A stretch of 64,000 nucleotides of DNA, from the NCBI RefSeq assembly GCF_900115565.1, contig NZ_FOWW01000001.1, positions 315,731-379,730 on the forward strand, written 5' to 3'. Position 1 is the first letter of the stretch. Every line of letters starts with the position of its first letter. Below the pieces are notes generated by a model. The model searched no databases, was not told where the DNA came from, and worked only from the letters and a program-made list of their open reading frames with translations. The stretch comes from Amycolatopsis arida. GTDB taxonomy: Bacteria > Actinomycetota > Actinomycetes > Mycobacteriales > Pseudonocardiaceae. Made by a program: the position numbers and the translations under genes. Shown one piece after another: positions 26,611 to 40,086 of the stretch.

Positions 26611-27585
26611 CTAACGGTTCGCGAGGAGGCTGGTGGCTTCCTGGGTGGCGGGGGTGGTGGTGGCGAGGTGGGTGAGGTGGTCGGGTAGGGGTTGGCCGCG
26701 GTGGTGCATGGCCTGGGCATACAGTCGGGCGGCGCGGTAGGAGGAGCGGACCAGTGGCCCGGCCATCACCCCGGAGAACCCCAGGGCTTCGGCGGTGCGC
26801 GCGTGCGCGACGAACTCCTCGGGCTTGACCCACCGATCCACCGGGTGGTGCCGCGGCGAGGGCCGCAGATACTGGGTCAGGGTGATCAGCTCACACCCCG
26901 CCTCCCGCAGATCGCGCAGCGCGGGCTCGACCTCCTCGGGGGTCTCCCCCAGCCCGAGGATGAGGTTGGACTTGGTCACCAACCCCGCCGCCCGCGCCGC
27001 GGCCAACACCTCCAACGAACGCTGATAGCGGAAGGCCGGGCGGATCCGCTTGAACACCCGCGGCACCGTCTCCAGATTGTGCGCCAACACCTCCGGCCCC
27101 GACGAGAACACCTCACCCAACTGGTCGGGGTTGCCGGTGAAGTCCGGGATCAACAACTCCACCCCCGCCCCCGGACACTCCGCGTGGATTACCAATCCCG
27201 CCAGATCATCCCGCGCCACCCCCGTCACCGTGGCATACCGCAACCCCATGCTGGCCACCGACGCCGCCACCCGCCGCGGCTCATCCCGATCCAACTCCGC
27301 CGGACGGCCAGTGTCGATCTGACAGAAATCACACCGCCGCGTGCATTGATCCCCCCCGATCAGAAACGTCGCCTCCCGATCCTCCCAACACTCATAAATA
27401 TTCGGACACCCCGCCTCCTCACACACCGTGTGCAAACCCTCCCGGCGCACCAAGCCCTTCAACTCGGTGAACTCCGGACCCATCCGCACCCGCGTCCGAA
27501 TCCACGACGGCTTCCGCTCAATCGGCGTCTCGCTGTTACGAACCTCCAACCGCAACAACCGACGACCCTCAGGCGACGCACTCAT
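26611..27585 (-). CDS. lipA: Lipoyl synthase-like radical SAM protein with a missing active-site stretch
   Basis: A 324-residue LipA homologue. Both clusters' cysteines are present: [12 protein letters not shown] for the auxiliary cluster and CTRRCDFC for the radical-SAM cluster. After [13 protein letters not shown] the normal run containing DGGA and the following helix is replaced by AGLV before [13 protein letters not shown], a net loss of about ten residues in a highly conserved part of the barrel. The codon use also differs sharply from its neighbours: TTG, GAT, TGT and GGT/GGG dominate where flanking genes use CTG, GAC, TGC and GGC. It may be a transferred, degenerate paralogue of a housekeeping lipA elsewhere. 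Lipoylation of GcvH would explain its presence in this operon. It starts three bases after the glyA stop. Confidence 0.85.
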   Translation of the reverse strand: MSASPEGRRLLRLEVRNSETPIERKPSWIRTRVRMGPEFTELKGLVRREGLHTVCEEAGCPNIYECWEDREATFLIGGDQCTRRCDFCQIDTGRPAELDRDEPRRVAASVASMGLRYATVTGVARDDLAGLVIHAECPGAGVELLIPDFTGNPDQLGEVFSSGPEVLAHNLETVPRVFKRIRPAFRYQRSLEVLAAARAAGLVTKSNLILGLGETPEEVEPALRDLREAGCELITLTQYLRPSPRHHPVDRWVKPEEFVAHARTAEALGFSGVMAGPLVRSSYRAARLYAQAMHHRGQPLPDHLTHLATTTPATQEATSLLANR

Positions 27586-27588
27586 ATC

Positions 27589-28866
27589 TCACAACTCCGG
27601 GTAGAGGGGGTGCCTGCGGGCGAGCAGCTCGACCCGCGCCCGCAGCTCGTGCTCGGTGCTCGCGTCGAAGTCCGGTCGCAGTGCCGCGGCGATGACGTCC
27701 GCGACCTCGGCGAAGTCGTCCGCGCCGAACCCTCGGGTGGCCAGCGCCGGGGTGCCGATCCGCAGCCCGGAGGTGACCATCGGCGGGCGCGGGTCGAACG
27801 GCACGGCGTTGCGGTTCACCGTGATCCCCACCGAGTGCAGCCGGTCCTCCGCCTGCTTTCCGTCCAACGTGGACCGCACGAGGTCGACGAGCACCAGGTG
27901 CACGTCGGTGCCACCGGTGAGCACCCGGATGCCGGCGGCCACGCAGTCGGGGTGGGACAGCCGGGCGGCCAGCGTCTTGGCGCCCTCCAGGGTGCGCCGC
28001 TGCCGGTCCCGGAACTCCTCGCTCGCCGCGATCCTCAGCGCCACCGCCTTGGCCGCGATGACGTGCTCCAGCGGCCCGCCCTGCTGGCCCGGGAACACCG
28101 CCGAGTTGACCTTCTTCGCCAGCTCCGGGCGGCACAGGACGATGCCGCCACGGGGTCCGCCCAACGTCTTGTGCGTCGTGGTGGTCACGATGTCCGCGTG
28201 CGGCACCGGGTTCGGGTGCAGCCCGGCGGCGACCAGCCCGGCGAAGTGGGCCATGTCCACCAGCAGCTTCGCGTCGACCGCGTCGGCGATCCGGCGGAAC
28301 GCCGCGAAGTCGAGCCGCCGCGGGTACGCCGACCAGCCCGCGATGATCAGCTTTGGGCGGTGCTCGGCGGCCAGCCGCTCGACCTCGGCCATGTCGACCA
28401 ACCCGGTCTCCTTGTCGACGTGGTAGGCGACCACGTCGTAGAGCTTGCCGGAGAAGTTGATCCGCATGCCGTGGGTGAGGTGCCCGCCGTGGGCGAGGTC
28501 GAGACCGAGGATGGTGTCGCCCGGCTGCAGCAGCGCGGCCATCGCCGCCGCGTTGGCCTGCGCGCCGGAGTGCGGCTGCACGTTCACGTGCGTGTCGCTC
28601 CCCGGCGCGAAGAGCTCCCTGGCCCGGTCGATGGCCAGCTGCTCGACCACGTCGACGTGCTCGCAGCCGCCGTAGTAGCGCCGACCGGGGTAGCCCTCGG
28701 CGTACTTGTTGGTGAGCACCGAGCCCTGCGCCTCCAACACGCCGAGCGGGGCGAAGTTCTCCGAGGCGATCATCTCCAGGGTGGACTGCTGGCGGTCCAG
28801 CTCGGCCGCCACCGCCTTCGCCACCTCGGGGTCCACCGTGGCCAGATCAGCGCCGAAGAGAGACAT
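27589..28866 (-). CDS. glyA: Serine hydroxymethyltransferase
   Basis: A 425-residue PLP enzyme interconverting glycine plus methylene-tetrahydrofolate with serine. The PLP lysine lies in [15 protein letters not shown]; other family blocks are [32 protein letters not shown] and [14 protein letters not shown]. The ATG shares one base with the gcvH stop (TGATG) and is preceded by GGGGAGG. Placed between the cleavage system, which makes methylene-THF, and sdaA, it most likely runs towards serine here. A second housekeeping glyA elsewhere is likely but not visible. Confidence 0.95.
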   Translation of the reverse strand: MSLFGADLATVDPEVAKAVAAELDRQQSTLEMIASENFAPLGVLEAQGSVLTNKYAEGYPGRRYYGGCEHVDVVEQLAIDRARELFAPGSDTHVNVQPHSGAQANAAAMAALLQPGDTILGLDLAHGGHLTHGMRINFSGKLYDVVAYHVDKETGLVDMAEVERLAAEHRPKLIIAGWSAYPRRLDFAAFRRIADAVDAKLLVDMAHFAGLVAAGLHPNPVPHADIVTTTTHKTLGGPRGGIVLCRPELAKKVNSAVFPGQQGGPLEHVIAAKAVALRIAASEEFRDRQRRTLEGAKTLAARLSHPDCVAAGIRVLTGGTDVHLVLVDLVRSTLDGKQAEDRLHSVGITVNRNAVPFDPRPPMVTSGLRIGTPALATRGFGADDFAEVADVIAAALRPDFDASTEHELRARVELLARRHPLYPEL

Positions 28867-29243
28867 CAGACCTCCCCGTCCGTCAACGCGACGTAGGCCG
28901 CGGCGTCGAGCAGCTCCGGCACCTCGGCGGTGCGGACACGGAACAGCCAGCCGTCGCCGTACGGGTCGGTGTTGACGATCTCCGGCGAGTCGACCGCGGC
29001 GTCGTTGACCTCGACGATCTCCCCGCCGGCCGGGGCGTACAGCTCGCTCACCGACTTGGTCGACTCGATCTCCCCGCACACCTCGCCGGCGGTGACGGTG
29101 TCGCCGACCGAGGGGAGCTGCAGGTAGACGATGTCACCGAGGGAGTCGGTGGCGAACGCGGTGATGCCGACCGTGGCGACGCCGTCGGCGACGCGCAGCC
29201 ACTCGTGTTCCTTGGTGTAGCCCAGGTCCTGGGGAACGTTCAC
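28866..29243 (-). CDS. gcvH: Glycine cleavage system H protein
   Basis: A 125-residue lipoyl carrier protein. The lipoylated lysine is Lys63 in [17 protein letters not shown]. The N-terminus [18 protein letters not shown] is typical. I chose the GTG at 29243, with GAGGA five bases upstream; an in-frame GTG four codons earlier overlaps the gcvT stop. It shuttles the aminomethyl group between GcvP and GcvT. Confidence 0.95.
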   Translation of the reverse strand: MNVPQDLGYTKEHEWLRVADGVATVGITAFATDSLGDIVYLQLPSVGDTVTAGEVCGEIESTKSVSELYAPAGGEIVEVNDAAVDSPEIVNTDPYGDGWLFRVRTAEVPELLDAAAYVALTDGEV

Positions 29244-29251
29244 GGGAGTCC

Positions 29252-30357
29252 TCACTTGGCTCGCGAGTAGAAGGGCAGGGCGACGACCTCGACGGGCTCG
29301 GTCCGGCCGCGGACGTCGACGGACAGCGCGGTGCCGGGCTCGCGCAGGCCGGCATTCACGTAGGCCATCGCGATCGGGTGGCCGAGGGTGGGCGACAGCG
29401 CGCCCGAGGTGACCTCGCCGACCTCCCGCTCGCCGTCCAGCACCCGGTAGCCGTGCCGCGGCGCGCGGCGGCCGGCGCCCCGCAGGCCGACGAGCACCCG
29501 CCGGTCCGGTTCGTCCCGCCGCTTCTCCAGCGCCGCCCTGCCGACGAAGTCGCCGGGCTTGTCGAACTTCACCACCCGGCCGAGGCCGGCGTCGAACGGC
29601 GTGGTCCGCACCGTGAGCTCGTTGCCGTACAGCGGCATGCCGGCCTCCAGCCGCAGGGTGTCCCGGCTGGCCAGCCCCGCCGGCCGCAGCCCGTGCGGCT
29701 CGCCGGCCTCGGTGAGCACCCGCCACACGTCGGCGGCCTCCGCCGCCGGCACGAACAGCTCGAAGCCGTCCTCGCCGGTGTAGCCGGTGCGGGCCAGCAG
29801 CAGCTCGTGCCCGCGCACCACGGCCGGCGTCGACGCGTAGTACTTCAGCGCCGGCAGGCCGCCCTCCAGCTCGACGGAGTCGAGCACCCCGCCGACGATC
29901 TCCGCGGCGCGCGGGCCCTGCACGGCGATCAACGCCGTGTCCGCCGAGGAGTCGACCACCTCGGCGGAGTAGCCGTGCGCCCGGTCGCGCAGCTCGCTGG
30001 CCACCACGGCGGTGTTGCTGGCGTTGGCCACCACCAGGTAGCGGTCCTCGGCGAGGCGGTAGACCACCAGGTCGTCGAGCACGCCACCGGTGTCGTGGCA
30101 GAGCATCGTGTAGCGGGCGCGGCCGGGCTTGACCCCGGACAGGTTGCCCACCAGCGCGTGGTCCAGCGCGCCGGCCGCCTCCGGGCCGCGCACCTCGAGC
30201 TCGCCCATGTGCGAGAGGTCGAAGATCCCGGCGGCCTCGCGGACCGCCTTGTGCTCGGCCAGCTCACTGCGGTAGCGCAGCGGCATCGACCAGCCGGCGA
30301 AGTCGGTGAACGACGCGTCCAGCGCGGCGTGCACCTCGTGCAGCGGGGACTGCCTCG

Positions 30358-30361
<4 letters not shown>
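29252..30361 (-). CDS. gcvT: Glycine cleavage system T protein (aminomethyltransferase)
   Basis: A 369-residue THF-dependent aminomethyltransferase that releases ammonia and passes the one-carbon unit to tetrahydrofolate. Recognised by [31 protein letters not shown] and the C-terminal [21 protein letters not shown]. Its ATG overlaps the gcvP stop by four bases (ATGA). Residue length is typical of bacterial GcvT. Confidence 0.95.
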
Positions 30362-33228
<2,867 letters not shown>

Positions 33229-33276
33229 GGGAGCTCCTCTCTCTCACGCGAGGCGGTTCGCCCGCTCGCGCTCGGA

Positions 33277-33466
33277 ACTCCCCCTCTGTCATGGCACCTG
33301 AGAGTTTCACGGCACGTGGTGCCGCTTTCACCTTGGGTGAGGCGCGCCGGGCGCCTGCTTTCCAGAGTGGCCTGGCCTGAAGCGGTAGCTGTACCTGAGA
33401 GATTGGTGGGGAGTTTGCTCCTTCGGTGTCCCGCCCGCTGGTCCGCGGCGGAAGCTCTCCCGCTCC
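33277..33466 (-). promoter_or_regulatory. Tandem glycine riboswitch
   Basis: In the gcvP leader, read on the minus strand. The first aptamer (about 33466-33388) has GGGAGAGC, CACCGAAGGAGCAAACTCC and AATCTCTCAGGTA. The second (about 33385-33277) has CTCTGGAAAGCAG, CACCCAAGGTGAAAGC and GAAACTCTCAGGTGCCATGA ending in CAGAGGGGGAGT. These are the conserved cores of the two-aptamer glycine riboswitch. It ends about 48 bases before the gcvP GTG; no clear intrinsic terminator lies in between, so control may be at translation initiation or by another mechanism. Confidence 0.93.
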
Positions 33467-33660
33467 GGCTCGTCCGGCCGATATGCAGTTGTGGTCTGGT
33501 CCTCAGTCTATCGCGGGGTAACCTACGCCGCCCGCCACGCCGCCGTCTACCGCCACGGCCGCCCGGTGACGAACTCGGCACCGCCGTGGGACGGATGACC
33601 GGCGCGGGTGAACGTCGTTGGTCCCCAGTCTGCTCGCGCGCCGGTCATCCGCTCAGCGGG

Positions 33661-34065
33661 TCACACGCAGCGGTGGCCGATCTGGCCCGGGATCTCGAGC
33701 GGATCGGTCGGGTCCTCGTAGCTCACCAGGTGTACGCACAGGTGGTCGATCGGCGGGTCGGTCTGCTCGTAGACGTTGCGGTCCTTCCAGGTCTCGCCCG
33801 CCTCGACCCACCGTGCCTCGCGCGGGTTGTCAGTGGCGACGCCGCCGGAGAAGACGACCACGTCGGCGAACACGTACCGGCGGCCGACGCACTCGACGGT
33901 CCAGCCCGCCTCGCGCGCGGCCGGGTCGAGGTGGATCTCGTGGGTGACGCAGCCGCCGGGTGGCTCGGTGGCCGCGGCCGCGGGGGCCGCGGCGCCGACC
34001 ACCACACCGGCCGCGGCGAGCCCGGCCGCGGTCACCCCGAGGACTCTCTGCTGGATCGATCTCAT
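33661..34065 (-). CDS. Small secreted hypothetical protein
   Basis: A 134-residue protein with a signal peptide (RSIQQRVLGVTAAGLAAAGV, cleavage after the AAAA run near residue 32). The mature part has four cysteines (GGCVTHE, TVECVG, DHLCVH, GHRCV) likely forming two disulfides. I recognise no family. It lies between the riboswitch leader and the SDR gene. The 190 bases between its stop and the riboswitch must hold the gcv promoter, but I see no convincing box. Confidence 0.7.
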   Translation of the reverse strand: MRSIQQRVLGVTAAGLAAAGVVVGAAAPAAAATEPPGGCVTHEIHLDPAAREAGWTVECVGRRYVFADVVVFSGGVATDNPREARWVEAGETWKDRNVYEQTDPPIDHLCVHLVSYEDPTDPLEIPGQIGHRCV

Positions 34066-34159
34066 CTGACCTCCATCACCGGATTGGTCTGGACCTCCGC
34101 AGTATTTCGACCACCGGCGCGGGCGCGTACCCCCGAGCGGGGGAACTCGATCTCCTCCC

Positions 34160-34924
<765 letters not shown>

Positions 34925-34929
34925 GCCTG

Positions 34930-36294
34930 TCACACCTCCGTGTCGATGAAGACGTTCTTGGTCTCGGTGAACGCCGCGACGGCGTCCGGCCCCAGCTCGC
35001 GGCCGAGGCCGGACTGTTTGAACCCGCCGAACGGCGTCCAGTAACGCACCGAGGCGTGCGAGTTGACCGAGAGGTTGCCGGCCTCCACCCCGCGGGAGAC
35101 CCGCAGCGCGCGGCCCACGTTGGAGGTCCAGATCGAGCCGGACAGGCCGTAGTCGGTGTCGTTGGCGATGGCGATCGCCTCGGCCTCGTCGCGGAACGGC
35201 AGCACGGCGACCACCGGGCCGAAGACCTCCTCGGTGACCAGCGGGTCGGCCGGGTCGCTGGGGGTGACCACGGTGGGCGGGAACCAGAAGCCCGGGCCGT
35301 CGGGGGCGCTGCCGCGGAACGCCACCGGCGCGCCGTCGGCCAGGTAACCGGCCACCCGCGCGCGGTGTTCGGCCGAGATCAGCGGGCCCATCTCGGTGCC
35401 CTCGGCGCTGGGGTCGCCCACGACGACACCCTTGACGGCCGGCTCGAGCAGCTCGAGGAACCGGTCGTACACCGGCGCCTCCACCAGGATCCGCGAGCGG
35501 GCGCAGCAGTCCTGGCCGGCGTTGTCGAACACGCCGAAGGGCGCGCTGGCGGCGGCCCGCTCCAGGTCGGCGTCGGCGAAGACGATGTTGGCGTTCTTCC
35601 CGCCCAGCTCCAGGGTCACCCGCTTCACCCGCGCGGCGCAACCGGCCATGACCTGCCTGCCGACCTCGGTGGAGCCGGTGAAGACCACCTTGCGCACCGC
35701 GCGGTGGTCGACGAACCGCTGCCCGACCACCGAGCCCTTGCCCGGCAGGACCTGGAAGACGTCCTCCGGGATGCCGGCCTCCCGCGCCAGCTCGGCCAGC
35801 CGCACCGCGGTGAGCGGGGTCAGCTCGGCCGGCTTGAGCACGACGGTGTTGCCGGCGGCCAGCGCGGGCGCGAACCCCCAACCGGCGATCGGCATCGGGA
35901 AGTTCCACGGCACGATCACGCCGACCACGCCGAGCGGCTCGTGGAAGGTCACGTTCACCCCGCCGGGCACCGGGATCTGCTGGCCGATCAGCCGTTCCGG
36001 CGCGGCGGCGTAGTAGTGCAGCACGTCGCGGACGTTGCCGGCCTCCCAGCGGGCGTTGCCGATGGTGTGCCCGGCGTTGGCCACCTCGAGCCGGGCCAGG
36101 TTCTCGATGTCGGCGTCCACCGCCTCGGCGAAGCGGCGGAGCAGCCGGGCGCGGTCGCCGGGCGCCACCGCGCGCCACGCCGGGAACGCGGCCACCGCCC
36201 GCTCGATCGCCGCGTCGGTCTCCTCGGCCGAGGTCAGCGGCACCGTCCGAACCACCTCCTCGGTGGCCGGGTTGATCACCGGGATGTCGGTCAT
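34930..36294 (-). CDS. NAD-dependent aldehyde dehydrogenase
   Basis: A 454-residue ALDH-superfamily enzyme. Catalytic Cys lies in FDNAGQDCCARSRILVEAP, the general-base Glu in VTLELGGKNANIVF, and the cofactor region in GVIVPWNFPMPIAGWGFAPALAAGNT. The ATG overlaps the amidotransferase stop (ATGA). Between glnA-like and hydrolase genes it corresponds to the PuuC step: oxidation of a gamma-glutamyl aminoaldehyde to the acid. It is similar to homologues in Streptomyces polyamine and ethanolamine gene sets. Confidence 0.88.
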   Translation of the reverse strand: MTDIPVINPATEEVVRTVPLTSAEETDAAIERAVAAFPAWRAVAPGDRARLLRRFAEAVDADIENLARLEVANAGHTIGNARWEAGNVRDVLHYYAAAPERLIGQQIPVPGGVNVTFHEPLGVVGVIVPWNFPMPIAGWGFAPALAAGNTVVLKPAELTPLTAVRLAELAREAGIPEDVFQVLPGKGSVVGQRFVDHRAVRKVVFTGSTEVGRQVMAGCAARVKRVTLELGGKNANIVFADADLERAAASAPFGVFDNAGQDCCARSRILVEAPVYDRFLELLEPAVKGVVVGDPSAEGTEMGPLISAEHRARVAGYLADGAPVAFRGSAPDGPGFWFPPTVVTPSDPADPLVTEEVFGPVVAVLPFRDEAEAIAIANDTDYGLSGSIWTSNVGRALRVSRGVEAGNLSVNSHASVRYWTPFGGFKQSGLGRELGPDAVAAFTETKNVFIDTEV

Positions 36295-37055
36295 GGCTGC
36301 CTCCCCGCACGGGTCGTTCGGTGTTGTCGGTGTCGTGGATCGCGGGCCGCCTCCACCAGCGCGGCGAACAGCCGGAGGTCGTCGCCGACCTGCTCGGGGT
36401 GCCACTGCACGCCGAGCACGAACCGCTCGGCGGGCAGCTCCACCGCCTCGACCGTGCCGTCGGCGGCCCAGCCGACGGGCACCAGCCCGTTCCCCAGCCG
36501 CTCGACCGCCTGGTGGTGGTAGCAGTGGCTGGTGGTGCGCCGGCCGAGGATGGCGGCCGCGCGGCTGCCCTCGGCGAGGGTGATCTCCGTGGTCCCGAAC
36601 GTGGCGACCGCGGGCTGGTGCGCGGCGTGCCCGGCGACCTCCGGAAGGTGCTGCACGAGGGTGCCGCCGAGTGCCACGTTGAGCACCTCCATGCCCCGGC
36701 ACACGCCGAGCACCGGGAGGCCGGCGGCGAGCGCGGCGTCGAGCAGGGCGAACTCGAACGCGTCCCGCTCGGGCCGGGTGACGGTGGCCGGGTGCGGCGG
36801 CCGGCCGTAGCGGGCCGGGTCGATGTCCGCGCCGCCGACCAGCACCAGGGCGTCCACCGTGGACACCAGTTCGGCGTGGCCGTCGGTGACCGGCGGCAGC
36901 AGCACGGGAACACCACCGGCCCGCACCACGCAGTCCAGGTAGGACCGATGCAGCACGGCGGCGTCGACCGCCCAGACGCCGAACCGGGTCGGCTCGACGT
37001 AGGTGGTCAGGCCGACCACCGGGCGTCGGTCCCGCTCAGAGCCGTTCGAAGCCAC
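36291..37055 (-). CDS. PuuD-like class I amidotransferase (gamma-glutamyl hydrolase)
   Basis: A 254-residue peptidase C26 family protein. Nucleophile Cys119 in GLPVLGVCRGMEVLNVALGG and the His-Glu pair in VLGVQWHPEQ. It would remove glutamate from a gamma-glutamylated product, as PuuD does in putrescine breakdown. The GTG start at 37055 overlaps the glnA-like gene by 20 bases, and its stop overlaps the aldehyde dehydrogenase ATG. Confidence 0.88.
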   Translation of the reverse strand: MASNGSERDRRPVVGLTTYVEPTRFGVWAVDAAVLHRSYLDCVVRAGGVPVLLPPVTDGHAELVSTVDALVLVGGADIDPARYGRPPHPATVTRPERDAFEFALLDAALAAGLPVLGVCRGMEVLNVALGGTLVQHLPEVAGHAAHQPAVATFGTTEITLAEGSRAAAILGRRTTSHCYHHQAVERLGNGLVPVGWAADGTVEAVELPAERFVLGVQWHPEQVGDDLRLFAALVEAARDPRHRQHRTTRAGRQP

Positions 37056-38427
37056 GGATCCGCTCCCAGTCGGTGACGGCGGCGTCGAAGGCGGCCAGCT
37101 CCACCCGCGCGGCGTTGCGGTAGTGCTCCACCACGTCGTCGCCGAACGCGGTGCGGGCCACCTCGCTGCCGGCCAGCAGGTCGGCGGCCTCGCGCAGGGT
37201 GGTCGGCACCCGCGGCAGCTCCGCCCGGTAGGCGTTGCCGGTGGTCTCCGGCTCCAGCGGCAGCTCGTGCTCGATGCCGTGCAGGCCGGCGGCGAGCAGC
37301 GCGGCGACCGCCAAGTAGGGGTTGACGTCACCGCCGGGCACCCGGTTCTCCACCCGCAGCGAGTCGCCGTGCCCGACCACCCGCAGCGCACAGGTCCGGT
37401 TGTCGGTGCCCCAGGCGACGGCGGTCGGCGCGAAGCTGCCCGGCACGAACCGCTTGTAGGAGTTGACGTTCGGCGCGAAGAAGTAGGTGAGCTCGCGCAG
37501 GCAGGCGAGCTGCCCGGCGAGGAAGTGGCGGAACAGCGGGGAGTGTCCGTCCGGACCGGGGAACACCGGCGTGCCGTCGGTGCCCCGCAGGCTGACGTGG
37601 ATGTGGCAGGAGTTGCCCTCGCGCTCGTTGTACTTCGCCATGAACGTGAGGCTCTTGCCCTCCTGCGCGGCGATCTCCTTCGCACCGGTCTTGTAGATGC
37701 CGTGGTTGTCGCAGGTGGTGAGGGCGTCGGCGTAGCGGAAGGCGATCTCGTGCTGGCCGGGGTTGCACTCCCCCTTGGCCGACTCGACGTACAGGCCCGC
37801 CCCGGCCATGGCGTTGCGGATCCGGCGCAGCAGCGGCTCGATCCGGCCGGTGCCGAGCATCGAGTAGTCCACGTTGTACTGGTTGGCCGGGGTCAAATCT
37901 CGGTAGCCACGCCGCCAGGCCCGCTCGTAGGAGTCGGCGAACACGATGAACTCCAACTCGGTGCCGGCGAAGGCGGTCAGGCCGCGCTCGGCGAGCCGGT
38001 CGAGCTGGCGGCGCAGCACCTGCCGCGGCGAGGCGGGCACCGACCCGCCGCCGACCCGCTCGACGTCGCACAGCACCAGCGCGGTGCCCTCGTGCCAGGG
38101 CACCAGCCGCAGGGTGGACAGGTCGGGTCGGAGCACGAAGTCGCCGTAGCCGGTGTCCCACGACGACATGGCGTAGCCGTCGACGGTGTTCATGTCGACG
38201 TCCACGGCGAGCAGGTAGTTGCACGCCTCGGTGGCGTGCGCGACGACCTCGTTCAGGAAGTACCGGGCGGCGCAGCGCTTGCCCTGCAGCCGGCCCTGCA
38301 TGTCGGTCATGGCCACCAGGACGGTGTCCACGGTGCCGTCGTCGACCAGCCGGCGCAGCCGGTCGAGGTCGAGCATGCCGGGTCGCGGCCGCGCCGCGGG
38401 CGTGTCGGACGTGGCGGGCACTGTCAT
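37036..38427 (-). CDS. GlnA3/GlnA4-type gamma-glutamylation enzyme (glutamine synthetase-like)
   Basis: A 463-residue glutamine-synthetase-fold protein. Motifs include LVAMTDMQGRLQGKR, GTELEFIVF, NSCHIHVS and VPGGDVNPYLA. The pattern around VDGYAMSSWDTGYGDFVLRPDL is that of gamma-glutamylpolyamine or gamma-glutamylethanolamide synthetases (PuuA, GlnA3, GlnA4) rather than true nitrogen-assimilating GlnA. It ligates glutamate to an amine with ATP. With the ethanolamine-type permease divergent from it, ethanolamine is the better guess; polyamines are the alternative. I chose the ATG at 38427, with AAGGGG eight bases upstream, over an upstream in-frame start at 38529 that lies within the promoter repeats. 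Confidence 0.87.
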   Translation of the reverse strand: MTVPATSDTPAARPRPGMLDLDRLRRLVDDGTVDTVLVAMTDMQGRLQGKRCAARYFLNEVVAHATEACNYLLAVDVDMNTVDGYAMSSWDTGYGDFVLRPDLSTLRLVPWHEGTALVLCDVERVGGGSVPASPRQVLRRQLDRLAERGLTAFAGTELEFIVFADSYERAWRRGYRDLTPANQYNVDYSMLGTGRIEPLLRRIRNAMAGAGLYVESAKGECNPGQHEIAFRYADALTTCDNHGIYKTGAKEIAAQEGKSLTFMAKYNEREGNSCHIHVSLRGTDGTPVFPGPDGHSPLFRHFLAGQLACLRELTYFFAPNVNSYKRFVPGSFAPTAVAWGTDNRTCALRVVGHGDSLRVENRVPGGDVNPYLAVAALLAAGLHGIEHELPLEPETTGNAYRAELPRVPTTLREAADLLAGSEVARTAFGDDVVEHYRNAARVELAAFDAAVTDWERIRGFERL

Positions 38428-38484
38428 CACCGACCCCTTAAAGGTTCTCTTCCAGACCATTGACCGTAGCCGTTCTGCCGACAC

Positions 38485-38534
38485 CTTGACAAGGCGGCCC
38501 GACAAGACGCTTGACAGGCGGCTTGACAAGACGG
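38485..38534. promoter_or_regulatory. Four direct repeats of CTTGACAAG type in the divergent promoter region
   Basis: CTTGACAAGGCGG, CCGACAAGACG, CTTGACAGGCGG and CTTGACAAGACGG follow one another at about 12-13 base intervals (38485-38534). Three contain TTGACA (38486, 38511, 38523), a perfect -35 hexamer. They sit between the glnA-like operon (start 38427) and the permease (start 38611). They could be an operator array, a set of -35 boxes, or both. Confidence 0.55.
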
Positions 38535-38610
38535 AGACCCTGCCCGACTCTCGGACAATCCCAAAGGACTAACAGCTACCCATTGCCGAGCCCGTCGAGG
38601 GAGCTTCCGA

Positions 38611-40086
38611 ATGTCCGACACCACCTCCGCCGGTCCCCCCAAGCCTGCCAAACCCTCCGCGTCCGTGGAGTACCAGCAGGTCGACGCCGACTACCTGCGC
38701 CGGCGCCAGCTCCGCCGCGGCGCGGCCGGCTGGCTGCTGCTGGCCGGCCTCGGCGTCTCCTACGTCATCTCCGGCGACTTCGCCGGCTGGAACTTCGGGC
38801 TCGACAAGGGCGGCTGGGGCGGGCTGCTCGTCGCCACCGTGCTGATGGCCGTGATGTACGGCTGCATGGTGTTCGGGCTCGCCGAGATGTCCGCGGCGCT
38901 CCCGGTGGCCGGCGCGGGCTACGGCTTCGCCCGGCGCGCGCTCGGCCCGCTCGGCGGGTTCGCCACCGGCACGGCCATCCTCATCGAGTACGCGATCGCC
39001 CCGGCGGCGATCGCTATCTTCATCGGCGGCTACGTCGAGACGCTCGGGCTGTTCGGGCTCACCAACAGCTGGCCCGTCTACCTGGTCTGCTACCTCATCT
39101 TCGTGGGGATCCACCTGCGTGGCGTCGGCGAGGCGCTGCGGGTGATGTTCGTGATCACCGCGGTCGCCGTGCTGGCGCTGGTGGCGTTCGTGGCCGGCAT
39201 GATCCCGAAGTTCTCCACCGACAAGCTGTTCGACATCGCGCCGACCGACGCGTGGGGCGCCAGCTCGTTCCTGCCGTTCGGCATCGCCGGGATGCTCGCC
39301 GCGCTGGTGTACGGCATCTGGTTCTTCCTGGCCGTCGAGGGCGTGCCGCTGGCCGCCGAGGAGGCCCGCGACCCGCGAAGGGACATGCCGCGCGGCATCA
39401 TCGCCGCGATGGCGGCGCTGGTGGTGTTCGCCGCGCTGATCCTGGTCACCGCGCCGGGCGGGGCGGGCTCGGCGGCGATCGCGACGTCGGACAACCCGCT
39501 GCCGGAGGCGGTGCGCGCGGCCTACGGCGGCGACAACCTGCTCGCCCAGATCATCAACTACGTGGGCCTCGCCGGGCTGGTCGCCAGCTTCTTCTCGATC
39601 ATCTACGCCTACTCGCGCCAACTGTTCGCGCTGTCCAGGGCCGGGTACCTGCCGCGCTGGTTGTCCCGGACCGGCCGGCGCAAGACGCCCTACCTGGCGC
39701 TGATCGTGCCGGGGACGATCGGCTTCGCGCTGGCGACGGCCACCGGCGACGGTGCGCTGCTGATCAACGTGGCGGTGTTCGGCGCGACCGTGTCGTACGT
39801 GCTGCTGAACCTCTCGCACATCGTGCTGCGGGTGCGCGAGCCGGGGCTCGACCGGCCGTACCGCACGCCGGGCGGCATCGCCACCACGGCGGTGGCGCTG
39901 GTGCTGGCCGTCGCCGCCGTGGTGGCGACGTTCCTGGTCGACATCCTGGCCGCGGGCATCACCGCCGCGATCTTCCTGGCGTTCCTCGGCTACTTCTGGT
40001 TCTACAGCCGGCACCGGCTGGTCGCCGCCGCGCCGGAGGAGGAGTTCGCGGCGATCCGGAAAGCGGAGGAGGAACTCGCCGACTGA
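38611..40086 (+). CDS. APC-family permease, ethanolamine permease-like
   Basis: A 491-residue amino acid/amine permease with about 12 transmembrane helices. The stretch SGDFAGWNFGLDKGGWGGLLV and FGLAEMSAALPVAGAGYGFARRALGP closely recalls the ethanolamine permease (Eat) group, more than the putrescine importer PuuP. It is divergently transcribed from the glnA-like operon across 184 bases, so it probably imports the amine that operon breaks down. A cytosolic N-terminal tail of about 35 residues precedes helix 1. Confidence 0.85.
   Translation: MSDTTSAGPPKPAKPSASVEYQQVDADYLRRRQLRRGAAGWLLLAGLGVSYVISGDFAGWNFGLDKGGWGGLLVATVLMAVMYGCMVFGLAEMSAALPVAGAGYGFARRALGPLGGFATGTAILIEYAIAPAAIAIFIGGYVETLGLFGLTNSWPVYLVCYLIFVGIHLRGVGEALRVMFVITAVAVLALVAFVAGMIPKFSTDKLFDIAPTDAWGASSFLPFGIAGMLAALVYGIWFFLAVEGVPLAAEEARDPRRDMPRGIIAAMAALVVFAALILVTAPGGAGSAAIATSDNPLPEAVRAAYGGDNLLAQIINYVGLAGLVASFFSIIYAYSRQLFALSRAGYLPRWLSRTGRRKTPYLALIVPGTIGFALATATGDGALLINVAVFGATVSYVLLNLSHIVLRVREPGLDRPYRTPGGIATTAVALVLAVAAVVATFLVDILAAGITAAIFLAFLGYFWFYSRHRLVAAAPEEEFAAIRKAEEELAD

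Noticed and set aside
37036-38427. Housekeeping glutamine synthetase
   Set aside because: Motifs and neighbours (amidotransferase, aldehyde dehydrogenase, amine permease) fit gamma-glutamylation of amines instead.
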